A DNA stretch of 26,605 nucleotides from DAOMOD01 sp964526035 (GTDB lineage: Bacteria; Pseudomonadota; Gammaproteobacteria; Xanthomonadales; BPKI01): positions 1 through 26,605 of the forward strand of contig CAZGKE010000032.1 in assembly GCA_964526035.1 (NCBI GenBank). The letters are read 5' to 3'. The stretch's first letter is position 1; every line of letters begins with the position of its first letter. The position numbers were made by a program, and so were the translations under genes. The notes beneath the pieces are model-generated. The model saw only the letters and a list, made by a program, of their open reading frames with translations. It did no database searches and was not told where the DNA came from. This document shows positions 16,542 through 23,203 of this stretch, in pieces.

Positions 16542-17906
16542 CGATGGCAAAAGCTTTCCCGGGTTGAGAATGCCGTCCGGGTCGAACGCTGCCTTCACAG
16601 CGCGCAACAGCGCCAGCGCTTCGGGATCAAATGCCTGTGTCATGAAGTCGCGCTTGTCGAGACCGATGCCGTGCTCGCCGGAAAGCGTGCCGCCCAATTC
16701 AAGCACGAGGGTGAAGATCTCGGCGAGGCAGCGCGGCGCGGCTTCGACGTGACGGGGATCTTCGGGCTGGTACAGCAGGTTGACGTGGATGTTGCCGTTG
16801 CCGGCATGGCCGAAGTTGAGGATCGGAATGCCGTGTCGGGCCGACAGGGCCTCCAGTCCGGCGATCAGGGGCGGCAAGCGCGATACCGGTACCACGACGT
16901 CTTCGTTGATCTTGCCCGGCGCCAGCGTACGCAGCGCCGGCGACAGCTTGCGTCGCGCCTGCCACAGGGCGTCGAGATCATCCGAGGCGGCGATTTCGAT
17001 CAGGCCGTCGCCGTTCGCCGCGCTCGACACGGCGGCGACCGCGAACGGCAGCTCGTCGCTTCGTCCATCGACTTCGATCATCAGCAGGGCGCCGCCGGCG
17101 GCGATGTCGGCACCGCCCACTTCACGGGCGAGGCGGAGCGCGGCGCCGTCCATGAACTCCAGCGCCGAAGGGGTGACCGGCTGCGCCATGATGCGCGCCA
17201 CGGCCGCCGCAGCCGCGGCGGTGTCCACATACAGCGCACGCAGACCGCTGCGCGCCTCCGGCAGCGGCGTCAGACGCAGCGTGGCTTCGGTGATCAGCGC
17301 CAGGGTGCCCTCCGAGCCGACCAGGAAGCGGGTGAGGTCGTAGCCGACCGAGGACTTGGTGGTGGCGGTGCCGCAGCGGAACGCCTCACCGCGTCCGCTG
17401 ACACCAGAGAGCGCCAGAATGTTGTCGCGACTGGCACCGTACTTCACTGCACGCGGGCCGCCGGCATTGCAGGCAAGGTTGCCGCCGATGGTGGAGTAGG
17501 GGGCACTGGTCGGGTCCGGTGCCCAGAAGAAGCCGTGCGCGGCGACCGCTTTCTGCAGGTCGCCGTTCAGCAGACCGGGCTCTGCCACTGCGAGACGGTT
17601 GTCGGGATCGATGTCGAGCAGGCGGTCCATGCGCTCGAAGCTGACCACCAGTGCGCCCTGCGACGGCACCGCCGCACCGGTCGTGGCGGTGCCCCGACCG
17701 CGCGCGGTGATGGCGACCCCCGCCTCGCGGCAACGGCGTACCAGCGCCAGCACCTGCGTGGCCTCGGTCGGCAACGCCACGGCCGCAGGCATGCCGTGCC
17801 GCTTCGAGTTGTCGAAGCCGTAGGCCAGGCAGTCGGCGGGGTCGGTAAGAAGGCCGGTGTCGCCAAGCAGGGACTGCAGACGGGCGTGAAGGGACGGGGG
17901 AAGCAT
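16530..17906 (-). CDS. FAD-binding oxidase, GlcD/D-lactate dehydrogenase type
   Basis: A flavoenzyme oxidising a 2-hydroxy acid such as glycolate or D-lactate. The 458 residues show the PCMH FAD domain (about 42-220) with VAITARGRGTATTG (65-78), VAEPGLLNGDL and TIGGNLACNAGG followed by VKYGASRDNILAL. The C-terminal FAD-oxidase domain has LNFGHAGNGNIHVN and LGGTLSGEHGIGLDKR. There is no Fe-S domain, as expected for a GlcD-like subunit or a stand-alone D-lactate or 2-hydroxyglutarate dehydrogenase. No glcE/glcF neighbours are present. The ATG at 17906 gives the usual LHARLQSLLG start. An in-frame extension to 17966 is not family-like. The protein ends LLPSFRA, with the Arg-Ala-stop codons supplied by the heptamer repeat. 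Confidence 0.9.
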   Translation of the reverse strand: MLPPSLHARLQSLLGDTGLLTDPADCLAYGFDNSKRHGMPAAVALPTEATQVLALVRRCREAGVAITARGRGTATTGAAVPSQGALVVSFERMDRLLDIDPDNRLAVAEPGLLNGDLQKAVAAHGFFWAPDPTSAPYSTIGGNLACNAGGPRAVKYGASRDNILALSGVSGRGEAFRCGTATTKSSVGYDLTRFLVGSEGTLALITEATLRLTPLPEARSGLRALYVDTAAAAAAVARIMAQPVTPSALEFMDGAALRLAREVGGADIAAGGALLMIEVDGRSDELPFAVAAVSSAANGDGLIEIAASDDLDALWQARRKLSPALRTLAPGKINEDVVVPVSRLPPLIAGLEALSARHGIPILNFGHAGNGNIHVNLLYQPEDPRHVEAAPRCLAEIFTLVLELGGTLSGEHGIGLDKRDFMTQAFDPEALALLRAVKAAFDPDGILNPGKLLPSFRA

Positions 17907-17989
17907 GGGGCTACTGTACGGCACAGGGCACAGCGAAGCTTCGGAGTACTGCAACGCGTTACTCATTGGCCGCGACGTTTCGTTGCGAC

Positions 17990-18063
17990 TGTGGGAGGGG
18001 CCTCAGCCCCGACACGCCACGCTCCGGCCCAGCCGAACGGTCGGGCCTGAGGCTCCTCCCACA
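17990..18063. repeat. REP pair (BIME-like) with 24-base inverted arms
   Basis: Units 17990-18013 and 18040-18063 are inverted copies with 22 of 24 matches, separated by 26 bases. A second, outer pairing (CAGGGCACAG at 17924-17933 with CTGTGCCCTG at 18083-18092) encloses the pair, giving a nested structure. It lies between the 5' end of the FAD oxidase gene and the 3' end of dolP on the minus strand. It may protect or terminate the lpoA-yraN-dolP transcript. Confidence 0.88.
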
Positions 18064-18102
18064 ACAACGAGACCGAGCTGTACTGTGCCCTGCGTGCTGA
18101 CG

Positions 18103-18693
18103 TCAGTGCGCTTTCTCGATGTATTCGAAAACCGTCACTACCTCGCGCACGCCGGCCACATTGCGGGCGACGTCGACGACGGCTTCGGCTTCCTCGCGGC
18201 TCACCTTGCCCTGCAGGTAGACGATGCTGCGCGCGGTGGACACGTTGACGCGGGTCGGGTCGAAGCCGGGCATGCCGATCAGGTCGAGCAGTGCGGTCTT
18301 GACGCGCGCGGTGATGGTGACGTTGCGCGCGCGCTGCCACGCTCCGACCGGCTCGGTCACAGCCAGTTCGTTGACGATGTCGCGCACGTCGGGGATATCC
18401 GAGACCACCTGCTCGGTGCGCTGGCGCAGCGCCTCGCTGCGCACCTCGCCGATCAGCAGGACGATGCCGTTGTGGCTGATGACGCGGATATGCTGGTGAC
18501 GTCCGATGTCCTCCTCGCGATTGATGCGGGTGTAGGCGCGCACGGTGATGCGCTGGTCGTCGATGACGACGCCGACCGGTCGCCGGTCGTGCAGGGTCTT
18601 GGCGGTGACCGCTGCACCGCCGACGATGGCGGCAGCGCAGCCACCGAGCAAAAGCGGAGCTAGCAGCACACAGATTCTCGGAATTCGGATCAT
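18103..18693 (-). CDS. dolP: Dual BON-domain outer-membrane lipoprotein DolP
   Basis: Lipoprotein (YraP/DolP) that supports outer-membrane integrity in proteobacteria. The 196 residues begin with a signal peptide and lipobox LLLGGC (C19 acylated). Two BON domains follow: the first about 53-122 (ITVRAYTRI to VNELAV, including NGIVLLIGEV), the second about 131-194 (NVTITARVKTALL to VVTVFEYI, including SIVYLQGKVSREEAE). Length matches E. coli DolP (191). The start ATG overlaps the yraN stop as ATGA and has GAGG upstream. In E. coli, diaA sits between yraN and dolP; here it is absent. Confidence 0.93.
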   Translation of the reverse strand: MIRIPRICVLLAPLLLGGCAAAIVGGAAVTAKTLHDRRPVGVVIDDQRITVRAYTRINREEDIGRHQHIRVISHNGIVLLIGEVRSEALRQRTEQVVSDIPDVRDIVNELAVTEPVGAWQRARNVTITARVKTALLDLIGMPGFDPTRVNVSTARSIVYLQGKVSREEAEAVVDVARNVAGVREVVTVFEYIEKAH

Positions 18694-19049
18694 GCGGAGG
18701 CCTCGAAGGCGCCGCGCAGCCATTCCCACTGCGGATCATCGCGCTGCCCTCCCAGGGCAACGACGTCGAAACGGCAGGGCTGGCGGCTCAGCGCGGGTTG
18801 CGATTGCAGGAACAATGATGCGGCGGCGACCAGGCGTCGTTGCTTGCCGGCATGCACCGACTCCACGCCGCCGCCGAAGCGACCACCGCCGCGATAGCGT
18901 ACTTCGACGAATACCACGGTGTCGCGATCGCGCATGACCAGGTCGAGCTCGCCATGCCGGCAGGTCCAGTTGCGCGCCAGCGTCCTCAGGCCCTCGGCCT
19001 GCAGACGTTCTTCCGCGACACTCTCCCAGAGGGCGCCCTCGCTTCTCAC
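18690..19049 (-). CDS. yraN: UPF0102 family protein YraN
   Basis: A 119-residue protein with an endonuclease-like (restriction-enzyme/Holliday-resolvase) fold. Its biological role is not established. Family motifs are AEERLQAEGLRTLARNW (12-28), the acidic HGELDLVMRDRDTVVFVEVRYR (32-53), which contains the E-D...E-x-K-like active site in an R variant (VEVRYR), and the C-terminal RFDVVALGG (93-101). The start is GTG, overlapping the lpoA stop as GTGA (19046-19049). It is translationally coupled on both sides within lpoA-yraN-dolP. Confidence 0.93.
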   Translation of the reverse strand: MRSEGALWESVAEERLQAEGLRTLARNWTCRHGELDLVMRDRDTVVFVEVRYRGGGRFGGGVESVHAGKQRRLVAAASLFLQSQPALSRQPCRFDVVALGGQRDDPQWEWLRGAFEASA

Positions 19050-20815
19050 CGGGTGCGCTCACGCGGCGGCAGCGGCTGGGGTACACCTTGGACGAAGCGG
19101 GTCCATGCAAGATGGCGTCGCACCTGGCCGCCGATGTCGATGCTCAGTTCCCCGCTTGCTGCAGGAATCCGCCGCGATGGATCCTGCGCCATCCAGTCGA
19201 GGTAGCCGAGGAGTCGGTATGCGTCCATGCCGAGCGCGAACAGGCGCGCGTTGGCCCCGCCAAGGGATGGCAGTGGCCCCAGTTCGACTCGCGGCGGCAG
19301 CGGCGTGTCGGCGCCGACCAGCCACGCCATGTCGCAGAACTCGACTCCGTCGAGATCGCGGTCGGCGCTTTCAGTCACGTCGCCACTGAATATGTGCGAG
19401 GTGGAGAGCAGCGGCAGCTCACCTGCGGTGTACACATGCATCTGCGGCACCACCAGCCGGGCGAGGCCGGGGCGGGCGATGATGACCGCCGCCTCGATGT
19501 CCGGGCGGAATACGGTCTCGCCCTTGATCTCAAGGCCGAGCAGGGACTGCAGCCGGTGGCGTCGCTGTTCGGCCAGGGCCACGTCGAATGCCTGCGCCAG
19601 CGGTTCGGCGTAGTCGGTGCCGCCGGGAGCGATTCGGGTGTCCCCCAGAAGGCGTCCACCGCCCGCTTCGAAATGAAGAATGAAGGCGGCGGCGACGCGC
19701 TCGGCGAAGTCTTCCTGTACCGCCACCAGCGCCACTTGCCGGACGTCGGCATCGAGCAGGCGTTCGGCCAGAAGGCGCCCCTCGTGATCGGGCAGCAGGC
19801 CGAACTCGTAGCTGCCCCAGGGCGCCGGCGCGCCACCATGGTTCAATGCCAGCAGCGGCACCGGGGGAATGCCCTCGGCGAACAGATGCGCCACCGCTTC
19901 GCGGGACAGCGGCCCGACCACGCGTTCTACCCCATCGGCAACCGCCCTGCGGTAGGCGAACAGTGCCTCCTCCGGCGTGGCCCCGGAGTCATAGATGCGG
20001 ACCTCGGGGCGATCACGCGCATCGGCGAAATAGGCGGTCATGAAGCCGTCGCGCACCGCCTGTGCCGCGCTGGCGAGGGGGCCGCTGCCAGGGAGCAGCA
20101 GCGCGATGCGGCCCGGTGGACGGAAGTCGCCGCCCTCGTGGTCGAATGGCTGCCAGGTACCAGTCTCGCCCGCCAGCAATCCGGCACGGCGCAGCAGATC
20201 CTCGAGTATCGGCGCGAATGGGTCGTCGGCCGGCAGTTCCCGGTGCTGGATCAGGAGCGTGGTCGTCGGGATCTGGCGAAGCAGTTGCCCGATGGCATCG
20301 AGATTGTCCTCGCGGTCGCCTTCGCCAAGCAGTGCGTCGAGCTGTGCGCGTTCGCGAGCTGCCTCGAAGCGCGCGCCGCGCAATTCCAGCGCGCGCGCAC
20401 GCAGCTCGTGGTAGCGCGGCCGGAATCGCGGCGCAATGTCGTCTGCCGGCCAGGCAAGCAGGGCGAGTGCCGAATCGGCTTCATCGATGTCGAGGGCAAC
20501 CTCGGCCAGCAGCAGATCGACACGCGCCGACTCATCGACGTTGAGACGGTCTGCACGCACGCTGACCAGCGCTTGTGCGACGCGCTGCAGATCACCTTCT
20601 TCGCGCCAGGCTTCGGCCGCTCGCAGGCGCCAGAACTCACGCCGACGCGGGTCCTGGGCGGCCAGCGAGAGAAACTGCTCGGCGGCAGCGGCGAAATCAC
20701 CCTCTCGCAGCAGGATTTCGGCTGCCGCCTCAGCTCCCGGTCCGGCGTCGCGAACCGGCGGCTGGGCAGCGCAGGCGGCAAGCAGAAGGACGAACAGGGG
20801 CGCGATACTTTTCAT
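19046..20815 (-). CDS. lpoA: Penicillin-binding protein activator LpoA
   Basis: Outer-membrane lipoprotein that reaches through the periplasm to stimulate the transpeptidase of PBP1A. The 589 residues start with a signal peptide and lipobox LLAAC (C15). An N-terminal TPR-like helical domain extends to about residue 240 (repeated AAEQFLSLAAQDP / AWREEGDLQRVAQAL patterns). The C-terminal periplasmic-binding-protein-like domain starts near residue 250 (GRIALLLPGSGPLASAAQAV) and ends with the LpoA-type NARLFALGMDAYRL and LDWMAQDPSRRI segments. It is the first gene of lpoA-yraN-dolP and diverges from rsmI over 91 bases, the same arrangement as in E. coli (yraM next to yraL). Confidence 0.93.
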   Translation of the reverse strand: MKSIAPLFVLLLAACAAQPPVRDAGPGAEAAAEILLREGDFAAAAEQFLSLAAQDPRRREFWRLRAAEAWREEGDLQRVAQALVSVRADRLNVDESARVDLLLAEVALDIDEADSALALLAWPADDIAPRFRPRYHELRARALELRGARFEAARERAQLDALLGEGDREDNLDAIGQLLRQIPTTTLLIQHRELPADDPFAPILEDLLRRAGLLAGETGTWQPFDHEGGDFRPPGRIALLLPGSGPLASAAQAVRDGFMTAYFADARDRPEVRIYDSGATPEEALFAYRRAVADGVERVVGPLSREAVAHLFAEGIPPVPLLALNHGGAPAPWGSYEFGLLPDHEGRLLAERLLDADVRQVALVAVQEDFAERVAAAFILHFEAGGGRLLGDTRIAPGGTDYAEPLAQAFDVALAEQRRHRLQSLLGLEIKGETVFRPDIEAAVIIARPGLARLVVPQMHVYTAGELPLLSTSHIFSGDVTESADRDLDGVEFCDMAWLVGADTPLPPRVELGPLPSLGGANARLFALGMDAYRLLGYLDWMAQDPSRRIPAASGELSIDIGGQVRRHLAWTRFVQGVPQPLPPRERTR

Positions 20816-20906
20816 CGGTGCATTCCGGAGAGTTGAGCCCGCCGTCCGGGATCAGACGACGGGCTATGATCATAGCGGACCGTAGCCAACTGTTCGGGGC
20901 GGAGAG
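20816..20906. promoter_or_regulatory. lpoA/rsmI divergent region with perfect 14-bp palindrome
   Basis: GCTATGATCATAGC (20863-20876) is a perfect palindrome that reads TATGAT, a good -10 hexamer, on both strands. It could be a back-to-back pair of -10 elements, or an operator lying over one. No good -35 stands 16-18 bases from either reading. A GGAG ribosome-binding site precedes rsmI at about 20901. Confidence 0.5.
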
Positions 20907-21740
20907 ATGACAGGCGCAGGCAAGCTCTGGGTAGTGGCCACCCCGATCGGCAACCTGGGTGACCTGTCGCCGCGCGCGATCGAGGTTCTGCGCCACTGTG
21001 ATGCCATTCTCGCGGAAGACACTCGCCACAGCCGTCCGCTGCTGGTCGCACACGGCATTGCAACGCCGCTGTCCTCCCTGCACGAGCACAACGAGCGCGA
21101 GCGCCTTCCAGCACTGATCGAACGCCTGCGGGCGGGAGAGTCGCTGGCCCTGATTTCGGATGCCGGGACGCCACTGGTGTCCGATCCCGGTTTCCCGCTG
21201 GTGCGCGCTGCGCGCGAGGCGGGCATCCAAGTCAGTCCGGTACCGGGGCCATGCGCGGTAATCGCTGCCCTGTCCGTGGCCGGATTGCCTTCCGACCGTT
21301 TTTGCTTCGAGGGATTCCTGCCGGCGCGGGGCGGCCCCCGCCGCGCCCGCCTGCAGGCGCTGGCAGGAGAATCAAGGACGCTGGTGTTCTACGAAAGCGC
21401 GCAGCGCATCGAGGAGGTGCTGCGCGATTTCGTCACGCTGTTCGGAGGCGATCGTCGGGCCTGCCTGGCGCGCGAACTGACCAAGGCTTTCGAGACGCTG
21501 CTGGGCAACGATCTCGCGTCGATCCTGGCGCGGGTCGAGGCCGATTCCGACCAGCGCCGCGGCGAGATCGTGTTGGTGGTGGGTGGCGTGGAAGACGACG
21601 ACGCGACGCGCCTTGCCGAAGGGAAGCGCCTCTACCAGCGGCTGAGCAAGGAGCTCCCGCCAAGCCGCGCGGCACGATTGGCGGCCGAATTGAGCGGCGC
21701 GCCCCGCGCGGCGCTGTACGGTGGAGTCAGCGATGACTAG
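20907..21740 (+). CDS. rsmI: 16S rRNA (cytidine-1402-2'-O)-methyltransferase RsmI
   Basis: Adds the 2'-O-methyl group to C1402 in the decoding centre of 16S rRNA using SAM. The 277 residues carry the tetrapyrrole-methylase-type fold motifs: LWVVATPIGNLGDLSPRA (7-24), AEDTRHSRPLL (36-46), LISDAGTPLVSDPG (83-96), VSPVPGPCAVIAALSVAG (109-126) and RTLVFYESAQRIEEVL. The ATG at 20907 has GGAGAG directly upstream. In many relatives mraZ and cell-division genes, or rnpB, follow rsmI. Here an RND efflux pair follows after 337 bases. Confidence 0.97.
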   Translation: MTGAGKLWVVATPIGNLGDLSPRAIEVLRHCDAILAEDTRHSRPLLVAHGIATPLSSLHEHNERERLPALIERLRAGESLALISDAGTPLVSDPGFPLVRAAREAGIQVSPVPGPCAVIAALSVAGLPSDRFCFEGFLPARGGPRRARLQALAGESRTLVFYESAQRIEEVLRDFVTLFGGDRRACLARELTKAFETLLGNDLASILARVEADSDQRRGEIVLVVGGVEDDDATRLAEGKRLYQRLSKELPPSRAARLAAELSGAPRAALYGGVSDD

Positions 21741-22077
21741 GCCGCCCGATGCTCAGAGGTTGCCCGGCGGGCGACTTTCCGCACACGCCGCATTCACCGA
21801 TTTCTCGCCGCATTGACGTCGATCGGTGATAATTTCACGAATGTCGACGGCGCGGAGCGCGCGATGAGCGATATCACGGCCGCCGGCAATGCGGCGACCC
21901 CGGTCCCGCAAGAGGGCGGCAGGGCGCTGGCACTGCACTGTGGTGGCCCGACCGCGAGCGCTGACGGCGGCGACAAACGTGTACAGAGTGTTCAATCGCG
22001 CAGCTGGAACCCCGGCCGCGCCAGCAAGTCTGCAAGGGTCGATCAACCGATCCGATCGCCAACAACCCAGGACAGCC
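21741..22077. other. 337-bp intergenic region upstream of the RND genes
   Basis: No supportable gene. Reading frames stay open through part of it but lack any family resemblance or ribosome-binding site, and one is simply the upstream extension of the adaptor gene. A weak GCCC-GGC-GGGC hairpin follows rsmI (21762-21772). The segment from 21794 carries a likely promoter and inverted repeat. The remaining 220 or so bases would be a long untranslated leader for the efflux genes. No RNase P RNA consensus is seen. Confidence 0.55.
21794..21833 (+). promoter_or_regulatory. Candidate promoter and operator of the RND efflux operon
   Basis: GATAAT (21828-21833) is a near-consensus -10. It is overlapped by an inverted repeat TCACCGAT (21794-21801) / ATCGGTGA (21822-21829) with perfect 8-base arms and a 20-base centre. 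An inverted repeat over a -10 is a common operator layout for efflux regulators. No -35 at ideal spacing is evident, and no regulator gene is adjacent. Confidence 0.4.
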
Positions 22078-23151
22078 ATGCGTCGTATCGTGCGTCAATC
22101 CATTCCGCTTCTGCTGGTGCTGGTCGGTGCCGCCTGCAGCCCGGACAACGGCCCGCAAGGTCGAGGTCCGCAGGCTCCGATCCCGGTGGTGGCCGTGGCA
22201 GTGGAGAGAAGCACCTGGATCGACACCATCCAGGCGCTGGGAACGGCGCAGGCCAACGAATCGGTGTCGATTACCGCCAAGGTCACCGAAACCGTTGCGC
22301 GCGTCACGTTCAACGACGGCGATCGCGTAGAAGCCGGACAGGTTCTGGTCGCGCTCACCGACCGTGCCGAAGTCGCGCAGCTCGAAGAGGCGCAGGCGGC
22401 ATTTCTGGAGGCCGAGCGGCAGTATCGGCGTACCGCGGAACTGGTGCAGCAGGGCATGCTCAACGCGTCGGCGCTCGACGAACAGACCGCTGCTCGTGAC
22501 GCTGCGCGGGCACGCATGGAAGGGATCCGTGCACGTCTTGCCGACCGGGTGATCACTGCGCCCTTCGCCGGCATGCTCGGCCTGCGGCAGGTATCGACAG
22601 GCACGCTGGTCACGCCCGGCACGGTCATCGCCACGCTCGACGACGTCTCCAGCATCAAGCTCGATTTCTCGCTTCCGGAAACCTTCCTCGGCTCGGTGCT
22701 GGAAGGGCAGCAGATACTCGCGCGCGCGGCCGCCTACCCCGACCGGGAATTCGAGGGCGTGGTTTCCACGCTCGATTCACGCGTCGATCCGGTCACCCGG
22801 GCAATCACGGTACGTGCCGCAGTTCCCAATCCCGACGCATTGCTGCGGCCGGGCATGCTGCTCTCGGTCACCGTGTTCAGCGCACCGCGCACGTCATTGG
22901 TAGTTCCGGAGCTCGCCGTAGTGCAGGTGGGCGCGCGTCATTTCCTGTTTCGCGTGGACGAGCAGCGAATTGCCCGGCAGGTCGAGGTGGGCGTGGGCGC
23001 ACGCCGTGCCGGGGAGGTGGAAATCCTGAGCGGTATCGACGCGGGCGACCTGATCGTGGTCGAGGGAACGGTGAGCATCCGCGAAGGCAGCCCGGTCGAG
23101 CTGGTCGATGCCGATCCCGATGCCGTCTGGCAACGGCCTGCAACCGGCTGA
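22078..23151 (+). CDS. RND efflux periplasmic adaptor lipoprotein (HlyD/MFP family)
   Basis: Membrane-fusion subunit linking an RND pump to an outer-membrane channel. The 357 residues begin with a lipoprotein signal peptide ending LVGAAC (C20). Then come the first half-lipoyl/barrel region (AQANESVSITAKVTETVARV and NDGDRVEAGQVLVAL), a short helical hairpin (about 100-160, rich in AEVAQLEEAQAAFLEAERQY-type heptads), the second lipoyl half (ITAPFAGMLGLRQVSTGTLV), a beta-barrel and the membrane-proximal domain with ILSGIDAGDLIVVEGTVSIR. The ATG at 22078 has AGGA upstream and makes the lipobox N-terminal. A longer in-frame start at 21889 would bury it. It lies 52 bases before the pump gene. Substrate unknown. 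Confidence 0.94.
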   Translation: MRRIVRQSIPLLLVLVGAACSPDNGPQGRGPQAPIPVVAVAVERSTWIDTIQALGTAQANESVSITAKVTETVARVTFNDGDRVEAGQVLVALTDRAEVAQLEEAQAAFLEAERQYRRTAELVQQGMLNASALDEQTAARDAARARMEGIRARLADRVITAPFAGMLGLRQVSTGTLVTPGTVIATLDDVSSIKLDFSLPETFLGSVLEGQQILARAAAYPDREFEGVVSTLDSRVDPVTRAITVRAAVPNPDALLRPGMLLSVTVFSAPRTSLVVPELAVVQVGARHFLFRVDEQRIARQVEVGVGARRAGEVEILSGIDAGDLIVVEGTVSIREGSPVELVDADPDAVWQRPATG

Positions 23152-23203
23152 TAGCGCCAGAAGCCGCCCCCTTTCTGACCCATTCCCCACAGGTCGAACC
23201 GAC

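Noticed and set aside
16671..18050. 459-codon open frame on the plus strand
   Set aside because: Antisense to the FAD oxidase, which has complete family motifs; the plus-strand translation has none.
19088..20836. 582-codon open frame on the plus strand
   Set aside because: Mirror of lpoA; composition typical of an antisense frame in GC-rich DNA, no motif.
21741..22077. RNase P RNA gene (rnpB), which often follows rsmI in relatives
   Set aside because: The conserved GAGGAAAGTCC-type core and the matching 3' element are not present.
21864..22078. Small gene upstream of the RND adaptor (ATG at 21864)
   Set aside because: The frame runs into the adaptor gene out of phase, lacks a ribosome-binding site, and resembles nothing.
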